From assembly GCA_025201845.1 (NCBI GenBank), contig MU603966.1, forward strand, positions 1 through 64,000: a stretch of 64,000 nt of DNA, written 5' to 3'. Each line of letters starts with the position of its first letter. Positions within the stretch are counted from its first letter, which is position 1. The notes beneath the pieces were generated by a model that saw only the letters and a program-made list of their open reading frames with translations, did not search any database and was not told the DNA's origin. This document shows, in pieces, positions 1-10,800 of this stretch. The position numbers and the translations under genes are program-made. The stretch is from Martensiomyces pterosporus (Eukaryota > Kickxellomycota > Kickxellomycetes > Kickxellales > Kickxellaceae).

Positions 1-140
1 AAAACCAGCAGCACCGCCGATTGGGGAGTCTGTTGGGGTCGCCACACCAAGCAGCAGCATCAGCAGACAGCGCGTTGGACAAACCGCGGAGGTGGTCGCG
101 CCGGAGCATCACGCTCAAGCCACTGCGGCTGTTTGCCTGA
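1..140 (+). CDS. 3' end of a duplicated cysteine-rich/polyQ-type gene (partial)
   Basis: The codon frame beginning at base 3 is open and ends in TGA at 138-140. It encodes the same last 45 residues, ending LKPLRLFA, as the gene on the other strand at 39688-40173. Bases 1-152 are identical to the reverse complement of 39676-39827, so identity stops 12 bases after the stop codon. The rest of this copy lies left of the window, so its start, length and cysteine-rich head cannot be seen. The function is unknown. Perfect identity including synonymous sites implies a recent duplication, gene conversion or an assembly artefact. Confidence 0.5.
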   Translation, partial: NQQHRRLGSLLGSPHQAAASADSALDKPRRWSRRSITLKPLRLFA

Positions 141-152
141 AGACCTGCGCAT
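1..152. repeat. Left arm of a perfect inverted duplication (partner 39676-39827)
   Basis: All 152 bases match the reverse complement of 39676-39827. The repeat runs off the left edge. On the inner side it ends sharply: base 153 onward has no similarity to the partner's flank. Confidence 0.9.
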
Positions 153-2422
153 CACTCGTAGAATTGTAACGTTGCTAATAGGGAGACAGATAATACTAAT
201 AACCACCTACATACCAGCTGCTGGTTTGATCAATTAGCTGGCATGAGCTAAGCTTCGTATTATTGTTTGGCTGCGCACAAGGGACAGGCAGGGCAGCACA
301 GAAGACAAGAAGTGAACACACAAAAGCTTGTTCTGGGATGCAGATATTAAATGAAGTGCCGAGGACCCAATATACGTATGGATGTGTGCGAGACACGAGG
401 ACGTGGCATTTTGAGGATTACAGGTTTTCAGAGCAGGATGCAAGCAGCCTTGATTGTGGCGACATGGGTGTGGAATGCAAGAATGAAAAAGTGCTCCTCC
501 CCGCTTTTCGCTTGCATATGCAACAACCACCTTTTATATGTTATATGTATGCAGTGGCCATATGTTCAGGAGTTGTGTGTATGTGTGTGTGTGTGTGAAC
601 ACACATACCAGCCATTCTATTCTTGTACGTGTCAGCGTTCCTCTACCTTGCCTTCTTTTTGTGTTCGCAGTCGTGCAAATGTACAAATAGACTCCTTTGA
701 CATCCTGGTAGCAAACTGAGCAAGTGGCCACATATCTTACCCACTTTTATATACTGATTTCCGCCATCTGTTGGTTCGTTTGTTGGAATTTGACGTCAGG
801 AATGCCGGCCATGTATCGTCCAATAGGCCAGGTGAGAGATGCAAAATGTGCCTCATTCACCGGCAACAAGAGCGAGGGGTGAGCGCGAGAAAAAGCCTTC
901 AAAGGTGAAAGCATAAATCTGCATATGAGGAGCAAATGGGGTTTGTGTGCTTAAATTAGCCGCATAGAAAAGGAGGTCATGGGTGCTGCTTGTCTGTCGA
1001 TGATGCTCAACAGATGCCGCACAGCTTGCAAGGATTGCAGCCTCTCTGTGGCCAGCCCATACAAAACATTTTTCTTGTCCAGACCAACCAAGCGCCAAAA
1101 AGCAGCAAATCTGTATATGCAAAAAAGCCCTTGCGTAGTGTACACACGCGACCAGAGGTGGGGTGTGCTGCTTGTTTAAACCCTGGGTCGACAAACAATG
1201 GCGCACTCGAATGATGAAAGGGCATGGCGTGTTTGCCGACCAGAAGTAGAAAAGCAAAGCACCAGACAGCTCATGAGTGGCGAGATTTCTGCAGCCTGCA
1301 CTGTCCGATGTGCAGAGTACAGGTACCGGCAAGAGCAAGGATGGAGGCTGTGCTGAAGTGAAGCAGGGCTCTAGCAAGGATGAGCGTCATTGGAGGAGGC
1401 ACGCTATCAGGCTGCATCGTGCCTGTTATTACGCTTAACAGTGCAGTGTGATTTCTAGAGTTGGAGCGGTAGGTTGCACGCAAAGAGAATCCAGCTTTAT
1501 TTTTGCTGTGCTGACATCGCTTTGCCAGCAGCATTTATGCATGCAGCAATCCTCAAACTCTTTACGCATGGACTGCCGCCCTGCTCCCACTGCATCGAGC
1601 GGGGTCAGTTGCACGCAGACACCAGCACAATGCATACAGATGGCCCCCTGCCCGAGTAAAGACTGAATGGGTGGCTGTTGCTCTTCATTGCTTGCTGCTC
1701 CGCTGAGGTAGTGTGTGCATAAAGCCATGGCTGATGTTGGGTGATGTTGACTGAACGCGCATGTATGAATTATAGCATAAAAGGTGATATTGTGTACAGG
1801 CCGGCTGGTGAGCATGGCAAGAAAAATACATGTGAAGATGGTCGAGTGGGGGTGGAGCAGAGTGGGTGTGAGTGGTGGGCAAGTGAAAAGGATACAACGT
1901 ACATGTGACTTGTCAGCAGAGGCTGTGCGTACATTCCTGCCATCATCAAAAGGCAATTTACACGGAGCGCCTTTGTTTGGCTTGCTGGACCCTTCTCCCC
2001 GGTTTGTAGCGGCTGCTCCACTCACTGACCGACACCCAGTCGCGTCTTGTCTGGGGTCCTTTGTGCGAACGATAAAAAGCAATTTACTGCTTGGCCATTG
2101 TTGTCGTTTTAGAGCAGGGATGTAGCAAGTAGAGACCTCTGTAGGCAGCATCCTTTTTTTTTTGGTAGTGTCCCGAATCGGTGGTACACGCCGACAAAAA
2201 GTGGTTGGGGAGAGGCCGTCTGAGTGTGCACAGCCAGCCAGAACACACATGCAGCTTTGTGCCTGAAGAAGCAGCAGTCGGTGGCAGTCGGAGCGGTGGG
2301 CAGCGGTGCCTCAAATGGGTAGAAGGCGGGAGCTGCCGAATAGCAAGCAATTCTTTGCGAAGAATCGCAATGTTAAATTGACCGAAGCGCTTGTCTTCCG
2401 CGCGTTGCCTGGTCAAACCCCA
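153..2422. other. Gene-poor intergenic region
   Basis: I see no convincing gene here. ORFs on both strands, including a 271-codon minus frame at 1435-2250, have no recognisable domain and look like chance openings. A GT-rich tract at 573-597 is followed by a perfect 10-bp inverted repeat (579-588 with 599-608). Confidence 0.5.
573..608. repeat. GT microsatellite with inverted-repeat end
   Basis: An alternating GT tract runs from about 573 to 597. Bases 579-588 (GTATGTGTGT) and 599-608 (ACACACATAC) are perfect reverse complements around a 10-base loop, giving a possible hairpin or Z-DNA-prone site. Confidence 0.7.
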
Positions 2423-2572
2423 CTATCCAGGGTACACTGGAGTCCCGCTTTGTTCGAATGGATCCTGTGTGGGGTAGTCACGCCGGTTTGTCGCCTCAAA
2501 AAGGACAGTTCCAGCAGCGAGCTGTCTGTATGCCTGTACTGCTGTTGCCGCTGATAATGACGGTTGCAGCAT
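2423..2572 (-). CDS. Candidate 49-residue peptide, unknown function
   Basis: A minus-strand ATG at 2572 opens 49 codons ending in TAG at 2423-2425. The product has a helix-like N-terminal half rich in Ala and Gln and a polar C-terminal half ending GTPVYPG, with a mixed composition unlike low-complexity noncoding sequence. A TATA-like AT run lies near 2600-2607, only about 30 bases upstream, which would leave almost no leader. It may be a short gene, the last exon of a spliced gene, or chance. I do not recognise the family. Confidence 0.3.
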   Translation of the reverse strand: MLQPSLSAATAVQAYRQLAAGTVLFEATNRRDYPTQDPFEQSGTPVYPG

Positions 2573-3385
2573 TCAGGGACGGTGTGCGAGGCTTGGACAA
2601 AAATATAGACGTCCGCTGACTGCTTGCCAGTTTCGTATGGCTAAATCGTGAATCCTCGAGGCCCGGTGCTGGGTGATTTTTTTGAAGCGCCAAGTATGCC
2701 TCTGTCCCTGCGAGCGAGGCGCGAGCTTTTTAAGCGCAGTGTCTGTGTGTGGGGGGAGGGGATTCGTGATGGTGGGAAAAATTGCCTCCGCAGCAGCAGC
2801 GGGAGCGTCCAGGCGATTGAGCCTTAGCAATTGCACAGGCGAGCGAGAGAGCAGGCCGAACTGAGCAGAGTAGAGAGAAAGAGAGAGGATTATAGTACAA
2901 GGGCCAGTGATGGCGCAGACAAGACGGCTAGAAGAGGGTGCCAGCAAGGTAGAGGGTGCCGAGGAGACGTGGGCAATTTTAGCAGACAGGCAGCAGAGGG
3001 GAGAAGAAGAGGGGCCAAGCGGCGATGAGCCTGTAGGTTTTATACCAAAAATAAAACCCTAAGCGCCGGGTATTTAGCCATTAGCGAACGAGACACCAAC
3101 CACAGACAGAGGAAACCCTCCAGGTGCTGCTCTGAATAGAAAGTAAATAAATAAAAGCTGCTGCCTCCCCGCGTAGAATGACAGAGAAATTGCAGATGTA
3201 ATAAAGGGGAGCACTTAATTGTCTCCCAGGGCAATCACACCCCTGTCCCTTGTGTCAAAAGCGAGATGAGATGTGGAGGGCAAGGGAGAGGGGGTGTGGC
3301 ATCGCCCAGGGGTGGGTTGACCGACCGGGGCAGTGCTTCAAAGTAAGCTTGCGCAAGGCAAACGCAGGTAGCAGATGAAGTGGGC
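2573..3385. other. Intergenic region
   Basis: Pyrimidine-rich on the minus strand, with TATA-like motifs near 2886-2893 and 2600-2607 (minus). No gene is recognisable beyond the short candidates on either side. Confidence 0.4.
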
Positions 3386-3718
3386 TCATTCTGGCAAAGT
3401 GGATGAAGGCAGCGACGGAGAGGAGGAGGGGGAGTAGGCTGCTGCCACGAACTGGGCGTCTGTGCCAAAAGGGTAGGCACTATCCTTGCCCATGCACAGC
3501 GAAAATCCATCGTCATCCCATCCTCCACGGCTATCCACCTCGTACAGATTCGTGGGGCACACACACTGCAAAACCCTCTTCGTGTGCGCCGTGCAGCAAA
3601 TGCACCACTCCTCGTGGTGTAGAAAGGTGCGGGCAGTGTGACAGTCGAGAGAGAGAAGCAGCGGCAGAGGCTGGGCACACTTAGCACGGGAGCAGTGGGG
3701 GAAGCCGAGGATAACCAT
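3386..3718 (-). CDS. Candidate small cysteine-rich protein (110 aa), unknown
   Basis: The minus frame opens at ATG 3718 and ends in TGA at 3386. The middle is the most protein-like part: a CICC cluster, then CVCP, then an acidic/aromatic run containing GGWDDDGF and a further Cys, followed by a Ser/Pro-rich tail. GC-rich third positions in this part fit coding sequence. Seven of eight cysteines lie in the first 80 residues, suggesting metal binding or disulfides. No signal peptide or known domain is evident. The true N-terminus could lie in an upstream exon. Alternatively the frame is fortuitous; neighbouring minus frames are also open. Confidence 0.35.
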   Translation of the reverse strand: MVILGFPHCSRAKCAQPLPLLLSLDCHTARTFLHHEEWCICCTAHTKRVLQCVCPTNLYEVDSRGGWDDDGFSLCMGKDSAYPFGTDAQFVAAAYSPSSSPSLPSSTLPE

Positions 3719-5119
3719 GCCTCCACCCTGGCCCCTTGAAAGCAGAGAGCGCCTTTGCTTTTGCTCAGCACCCCTCTGGTCGATGACTTTTTCCTTCCTG
3801 CTGCCATTGTTCGGCACATGCCTTCCACCATTGTTGCGCAGTTGCCTCCAACCTACGGTGCTTAACAGCGGCTATTTTACCTTCATGAATTGCTGCATTG
3901 GACACCCTCTGCCCCTCCCGTGGCCGTGAGGCAGAGGGCGGTGCATGTGCTGCTGGCCGTATCCTGGGATGTGCAGGTGCGCTTCGCCACAGACTCCGAT
4001 GCCAGCCGCGATTTCACTGGGATGCAGGGAGTATTGAATGTAGACATCCGAAGAAAGTGCGCACTTCAGGCAAAATGAGAGCAGATGCGCTCTAAATATA
4101 GCAGGCAGCCAACCAAGCGGAATAAATGGACGAGCATCAAGCCCACATATCCAACTGGTATTTTTGCCTATGCTACGTGCGAATAGTATCCTTGCTGGTC
4201 CTACCCTGTCCCTCGACTGCATTTGCGTCTCGAGCAGTGTGCTGCCGCGCAGGCGTGGTTAGGTGCAGCAAACAGGCAAGCGGTCAGGAGTGCCAACCAC
4301 AGGCCACAGAAGAGACACGCAACTAGCATCCTGCAGCAAGGAAAAATATCCTTTCCAGGCAAGGCTGTCTGTTTATCATCCCACATTTCCACATCTTTGA
4401 GTCTTCATTTCCTTTCGCTGTCCTGAACGACCCTTCCTCAAGTCAGATGGTATTAATAGCAGACACTTGGCTCGAGTGCGTGCGCCTCACTGCAGCACTG
4501 CATATATGGCTATTGTCCTGGCATTTGCTTCTTCCATGACCCTGCAAGCTTGTGTTTTCTCCTATTCTGTGCTGTGGTGCCAGGTGAACCCGCCGTGGTC
4601 ACCCGCCCACATCCATGCACACCCATCCGTGCTGCAAATGAAGCAGCAATAGCAGGTGGCTGGTTTCTATATGCCCGATGTGCACACTCAGTTGCCGCTG
4701 CCACAGACACACAGCACCTTCGTTCCACCCGGCGCTGCTCCACTGCTGAAAACCAAGCCCAGGAGCGCACACCCACGCCCTCCACAGGGCACCTCTGTAG
4801 CTGCTGCTCAGAAAATTGCCGATCTGCGCCGATCGAGTCCGCATCCGGATCAGATTTAATCCAGGGAGCACTTCTGTCATGGGCCAAATACCCAGCATGC
4901 AGTTTTAGAGCAGGTTCCAGGTGTGCGAATGTTTGTCCCAGCGTCAATCAGGACAGCGCCAGTCCAACAAATTTGCACCTCCGGTTCTGCTCCGCTTTGC
5001 TTCTTAGTGGCCATTTCGCTTATTCCCGCATACGTCTTCTTGTCTACCCACTCTTACTATTCATATACAGCCCTGCCGTTTTTCTTTTTGCGACGAATGC
5101 GCCATCGGCTGAGCATTAC
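3719..5119. other. Intergenic region
   Basis: No recognisable gene. The plus frame open from 4550 upstream of the ATG at 5120 has no plausible start and reads like leader or promoter DNA. An ATATACAG motif near 5058-5065 may serve the ORF at 5120. Confidence 0.4.
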
Positions 5120-5800
5120 ATGGGCAGCGACAACAAGCGTTCAGAGGACGCAACCACTGCACACAGCCACCGAAACTCGTCCGAGTCGGCACAGCACTTG
5201 TATGGCGAACGGCTCAATGTGAATGAGAGGGGTGGCATTACAGCAGCCATTGAATCCATGTGCGGGAGCTTTGAACACGCTGGCGTGCACCAGCGCACAC
5301 TATCATGGGTATCGTCGACTGTGGCAGCAAACGAATCGTCTGAACAGCCCGCCACAGCCCGCCAGACGGATATCCAGCACGGTAGTGTAGCGGAATCCCT
5401 GGATGCAGCAGCAGCAGCATCCAGACGTCTCCACGTGCGCCTGACAACCATCGATCCGGTTACGGGGAGCATTGTGGAGGCTATGGGTGACAGCGAGTCG
5501 GCGGAGAACGGTGACGAGGCCCTTGCAGCTGAGCATGTGGACCCAGGTAAGCATTCGGGTAGTGATGTGTTGTGGCTGCTATCGAATGCAATGGGCCTGT
5601 CTAATACAAAGAGCCGGCTTGCAAGCATGCTGCAGGACAGAAGCGGCTAGCAGTTTGGAATTCAGCATCACAGCGGCAACCTGGATGGCGTGTGCGTGCT
5701 GTATGAAGTCGCGCCCAGTGGCCTGTTCTCTGTCGGCGCTGTGGTCTCAGTGTGGACCGCTATATCGGATGACGGCGAATGGCTGCAGGGCGCTATGTGA
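5120..5800 (+). CDS. Unknown protein ORF interrupted by one in-frame TAG (readthrough, unresolved intron or pseudogene)
   Basis: ATG 5120 opens 176 codons with a polar, disordered N-terminal half and a more ordered end, stopping at TAG 5648-5650. The same frame continues directly for 49 more codons to TGA 5798-5800. That tail (LDGVCVLYEV, then GLFSVGAVVSVWT) looks like a folded segment; about two thirds of its third positions are G or C. The stop context is TAG-CAG-TTT, close to the CAR-YYA readthrough context. A canonical-looking intron start lies at 5547 (GTAAGC), with a CTAAT at about 5601 and TAGCAG at 5648-5653, but that splice would shift the frame. No family is recognised. The amber-terminated form would be 176 aa and the readthrough form 226 aa. 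Confidence 0.4.
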
Positions 5801-7401
5801 ACATAGAAGAATACCCACACTGCTGCCTGCCATCCGTGTGAGAGTAGCGCTGAGCTCCACAAATATCTCGCTCCGCCTTTTAATATACAGCAGCATCTAC
5901 CTGTGCAGTGTTTGACTACCCCTTCCATTCGCCCATCCACTCAGCCGCCCGCCCCCTCCAAATTGGCTCCAACTGTCATCCACGCCTTCTTTCCCCTGCC
6001 TGGAAATACTGCCTGCATTTGCTGTCCCCCGCTCTTCGCACGCGCTCTTTTTATTGCAGGCTGCTTTCAATTGGCTTCAATTCGCGCTGCTGCTTCTGCC
6101 TGTGGCAATTCAGCTTGCTCCTTGAACAGGGTGCTGTACTTCAAACCGGGCCGCCGCCATATTGCTGTGGACAAACACGCAGTGCCAGCGAGTGCGTAGA
6201 AGCGCGTGCAAAACACTGTCCTACTATTGCGTCTCACAGCCTGGTCTGGCCAGATCGTTGCTGGGACAGGCAGCAGCTCAAATCCACCCTCGCTTTTGGC
6301 TACAGCGCCTTCTTTTTGCTCCGGCGACGCACTCTCTGCCCCTTCCCTCTACTGCATCCTGCCCGCTTCGTCTCTTCTCGCCTTAGTCACCATTACTGCT
6401 TCGCGCCTGGCTTGTTACTAAACTCGTTGAGAAGAAACAAACACCGCCACACGTGTGCACCTGTACTCACTGGCCAGTGTAGCTTTTATACAGCAGGTCT
6501 TTATTGCTCCCGATATCCTTCGCGTGGCAGTTCCTCAAGACAGACAGCTAGGTAGGTGCTCTTTTGCTGTTGCGTGGCTTAGAGACGAGTGCTGGGGCAT
6601 GTATATTGTGTGTGCCTGGGACCGCGTGTCTGTGCATTGGACGCTTTTGGTTGCGTCCGTTGTATTGGAGGGCCCAAGTACAGCCAAGGGCAGGAACACC
6701 GCCTTTGGCACACAGGCTGATGCATTTAGCCAGAGAGAGCGTGTGCCTGTGCTGGTGCAAGGATGCCAGGCGTGTGCTTGTGTACCCACTCCTTAGTTCA
6801 GCAGGCTCCTCTTGTTTACGCTTTGCTTTTTGGCTGGCACAGCAGATGCAGGCAGGGCGGGTCTGGCAGCTGGCCGTAGGCTTCTGTGTGCCTGCTGCTG
6901 CCGGGCGCTCTTTGCTCTTCTATGCTCCCGCCCATCAGGCTTTTTGCTCGCTATTTTTGCTGCTTTTGTTATTTGCGGCCAGCACTGCATCTGCCTTCAG
7001 ACACCTCGCTCTCCTTGCCCCCTTTGCAGAGAGCCGAGCACACTTGCACTACGCTTTTCTTGTCCCTGTACATTTTTCTCTTATTATAAATACTCTGGCA
7101 ATTTGCAATTTCTCTGCTAATCCCCCTTCTCTCCCTTCCTTTTTCCTTCTCTCGCATATTCTCCTTGTCTCTTGCTCCTTTGCTTGTCTCCTACCCACGT
7201 TTTCCCATTTGCTGTCGTTGCTTTTTCTTTCTGGCATTGCGGGTGCATAACCTGTAATTTCGACGTTTCTAGCTCGCCTGGAGCAGAAAGCAAGCCCGAG
7301 CGTTTCCGAGATTTCAATAGATTCGTCAATTGGGCACCTTCGCGGGCCGCATAGCTCGGATTGCACTAGGTACAGTTCCTCGCAGCCCTCCATTCACCCA
7401 C
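5801..7401. other. Long pyrimidine-rich intergenic region upstream of the kinase gene
   Basis: About 1.6 kb of C/T-rich plus-strand sequence. Open frames here have no domains, and there is no ATG between about 7200 and 7486. Probably promoter and regulatory DNA for the downstream kinase. Confidence 0.5.
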
Positions 7402-7409
7402 ATAAATAT
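7402..7409 (+). promoter_or_regulatory. Putative TATA box of the DYRK-family kinase
   Basis: ATAAATAT sits about 80 bases upstream of a proposed 5' splice site (GTATGC, 7485). Transcription starting near 7430-7440 would give a short noncoding exon 1. Confidence 0.35.
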
Positions 7410-7484
7410 CAGCGCGCAAAAATCACGCCTTCAAACAGACGCAGTCAGCGCTTGCTGCTGGCTCTGCTGCTGTTGGCGTGCAGC

Positions 7485-7609
7485 GTATGCTTGGCTGTCT
7501 CCAGTCTGACACGTTTCCAATATTGGCCTTCTCGTCTGCATGCTTTGTATGGGCTTTTGTATCCCGCCAAGCGCTTTTCTCTTACTAATTCCTTATTCCC
7601 ACCCTTTAG
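7485..7609 (+). other. Putative leader intron of the kinase gene
   Basis: GTATGC at 7485 and CCCTTTAG ending at 7609 bracket 125 bases, with a perfect TTACTAATTCC branch site at 7582-7592. All three ATGs upstream of the kinase start (7487, 7540, 7549) lie inside it, so splicing makes ATG 7836 the first ATG of the message. Confidence 0.5.
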
Positions 7610-7835
7610 TTGCGAAGACGAAGCCAGCGACAACTGCGAGCCAAACAGCAGCAAATATACAGGCGGCACAGCACCAGACGGCTCCATATACCAGTGGCCT
7701 GTGCCTGACAGCACCAATAGTGGCATCGACGGTACAGCAGGCGCTATTGATATTGCCGGAACAACAAACACTGGTGAAGACAACGGACACGGCGGCCATC
7801 GTGCATTTGACACCGCTGTTGCCTCCCAGCCATTT

Positions 7836-10800
7836 ATGCGAGGCAATCAACGTCTAGGCGACGGCAAAATCCACAGCGATAAGCGCCCAACAAACACAGC
7901 AGCAGCAGGCGGCTTGTCAAAAACTGGTGCTGGCAAGGACTCTAGCGCAGGTACATTAGCAAAGACAGCAGCGCCGGAGGCCAGACCGCGGATACCAATA
8001 CGATCCTCCAGAAGGACTATGGGGGTCGGCGGAAGTGGAACCAGCACATTAGGACTCAGCTACTCAAACACTGCAAATATATTCCCTATTAAAGGACGGC
8101 CGGGCACGCAGAGAAAGCACACGCAGCAGGCTACCTCGAAGCCTGCCACATCCACCACGTCCACAGTATCATCGCCAAGCAACACTGCCAGCAGAGCAGC
8201 GGCCGCCACAACAGCAGCTACAGCGGCAGCAGCCAGGGCGACGGCCGCAAGGACAGCGGCAAAGGCAGCAGACTCAAGGCTGCCCGTTTCATCGACTGCG
8301 CGGCTAGCCACAAAGTCAAGCACCGTGTCGCTTACGCGCGAGCCCACGACTGGGCCGACGGCCATCAAGAAATCATCGGCAGCAAACACCCCGGGCAGCG
8401 CGCGCAACATCCCAGCCAAAGCAAAGACAATGTCGCGTGCGACAGCCAGCAACTATCTCAACCCGAATCTGCGGCGGCGCAGCAGGAGCGGCGTCTTTGA
8501 CAGCTCCCCGTCGTCGTCATCGCCCGGCGATAGTGGCACTCCAGCTAACTCGTCAGCAGCAGGGCCCAGGGATGGCGCCGGGCGGCCCGGTGCCACTGTT
8601 GATCGGCAGCACCTCCATCGGCCCGTATACGCATCAGGCGGCAGTGGCACAGACGGCGACCATGCAGCCGGCGTGTCGGCCACTGCGGCTGCGGCTGGCG
8701 TGGCTGGTCGTCCGCGCCGGATGACGCAGCAGGCAGCAAAGCTGACCATCGATGCGGCGCGCGCCCAGGCGGCTGGAGCCAATGCCTCCAAGCGTGTCCC
8801 TGCCACGGCTATTGGAGTGGGCTCGCATGTGCAGATGCAGGCGCAGGCGAAGCCGCATGTGGGGCAGGCTCGCGGTGTGCATGGAGGCAGCGGTGGAGGA
8901 GCGGGATCCACCACAGGGCGCCGGTTCCTGCGTACGCCATCGAACCCCGACCTGCGCCTCTCTAGCAGCGGCCGACAAACGGACTCGTCGGACAAGGAGC
9001 CAGCCGCTACACCGGGCCGCAAGCCGAGCTTGGCGCTAAAGCAGTTTGCCACGGACAGTGCTTCTGCCGGCAACGCTTCGCCGTCGGTGGCCACCGGGTA
9101 TTCTGGCGGACACCGGCCCCTGCAGGCGAAGCTGGAAACATCATCGAATGCGATGCATTCTGACTCGGAGCGCTCGAGCGGGCCCACAGAGATGCGCCAG
9201 CGTACACGCACAATACCGGTGAGTGCGGGCCGCGCCGGGCGCTCGGTTGTTGGCACTGCTGGCGCAAAGCCGCTTACCTGGCGGACGCAGCAGCAGCAGC
9301 AGCAGGCTGCGCGAGGAGGCGAGAGCAAGTCGGTTGTTGGCAGCGGGTCGTCTCAGCGCGCGCCAGGGGCTTATGCTGGCGTGCCAGGCACAAAGCTTGC
9401 TATTCGCGAGACAAGCGCAACGTCGGCTTCGCGGGGCAAGAGCGGGGCTGGCGCTACGAGCAGTGGCGAGGATGCCAACGAGGACTGCGACCCGAAGATG
9501 CAAGCGCCCAGGCTTCGGCCCACACAGAGCAAGCCGCTGCATCTCGGCGGGTCCGCCGCAGCCCCGCATCTTCGCAGCCAAAACAACATCTCCTCGTCTG
9601 CGAGCGCAATCGGCATCGGAAGCTACAACTCGACGCACCAGGCGCCCCGGGGCGCTCCCCGCGCAGGCGCGGCAGCCAGCGTTGTCGGGGCTGTGCCGCC
9701 GCCGGTTCCGCTGCAGACCCACCCGCTTGTCGGCCAAGGGGCACGCCCCCAGATTGCCAGCTACCAGCAGCGGTATCCGGCACAAAAGGGACCCTCGTCT
9801 GTGGTTTCCGCCGCACCGGCGCCTACGCAGCAGATGATGCACATCCACTTCCCTGCGTCCAAGACTGGCGACCAGCAGTCGGTGGCGACGGCGCAGCAAA
9901 GGCATCCGCAGCAGCCGATGGCGCAGCAGCAGCAGCAGATCCAGTCCCGACCACAGTCCGGCGCTCACTCGTCCGCGCAGACGCCGGATGCGAAGAGCGC
10001 TGGCGGCGTGCCAGCACTGACTCCACAGGAGGCCATCGCTAGGTATGGCCAGCAGCTCAGTGCGCAGGAGCGGACGGAGATTCTCGAGTTTCCGCATGTG
10101 TACTACGTAGGCAATGCCAAGGCGCGCAGTGGCACGCGGCCCAACTACGGATTTGACGACGAGCGTGGCGACTACATCGTGAATCTCCACGACCACATGC
10201 TCTACCGCTACGAGCTGATGGAGGTGCTGGGCAAGGGGTCGTTTGGGCAGGTTCTGCGCGCACGCGACCACAAAACAGGCGACATTGTGGCGATCAAGAT
10301 CATTCGCAACCGCAAGCGCTTCCACCACCAGGCGCAGGTCGAGGTCAAGCTCCTCGAGTGCCTAAGGCGGTGGGACCCAACTGGCGCGCACAACATCCTG
10401 CAGATGACGGCAAGCTTCTACTTCCGCAACCACCTGTGCATTGTCATGGAGCTGCTTAGCATCAACCTGTACGAGTGGCTAAAGGCGCACCAGTTTGCAG
10501 GCACGCCGGCGCCGCTGCTGCGCAACCTGACGATTCAGATGCTTCAGTCGCTACAGCTGATGGCGCGCCACCGCATCATCCACGCGGACCTGAAGCCTGA
10601 GAACATCCTCCTCGCCAGTCCGCCGCCGATGCCCTCTCGCCGTGCTGCGCCGCCGGGCGCTGCTGGGCCGCCGCCACACCCACTCAACAACCCGCAGCTT
10701 GGCCTGGATATCCAGCGCGGCGCGTATGCGATCAAGGTCATTGACCTGGGGTCCAGCTGCTTTGAGACGGAGCGCGTGTACACGTACATCCAGTCTCGGT

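Noticed and set aside
165..176. AACGTTGCTAAT near 169-180 also present near 42068-42079
   Set aside because: A 12-base match with no similarity around it is expected by chance at this scale.
1435..2250. 271-codon minus-strand ORF
   Set aside because: No domain, cysteine/His composition of random GC-rich DNA, and overlapping open frames on the other strand.
6564..7250. 228-codon hydrophobic plus-strand ORF
   Set aside because: Product of a C/T-rich tract (Leu/Ser/Phe runs), starts at a non-conserved site and has no membrane-protein landmarks.
7452..7835. N-terminal extension of the DYRK kinase frame with a hydrophobic, signal-like start
   Set aside because: It begins at TTG, contains a clear branch site and 3' splice site (to 7609), and has no ATG before 7836.
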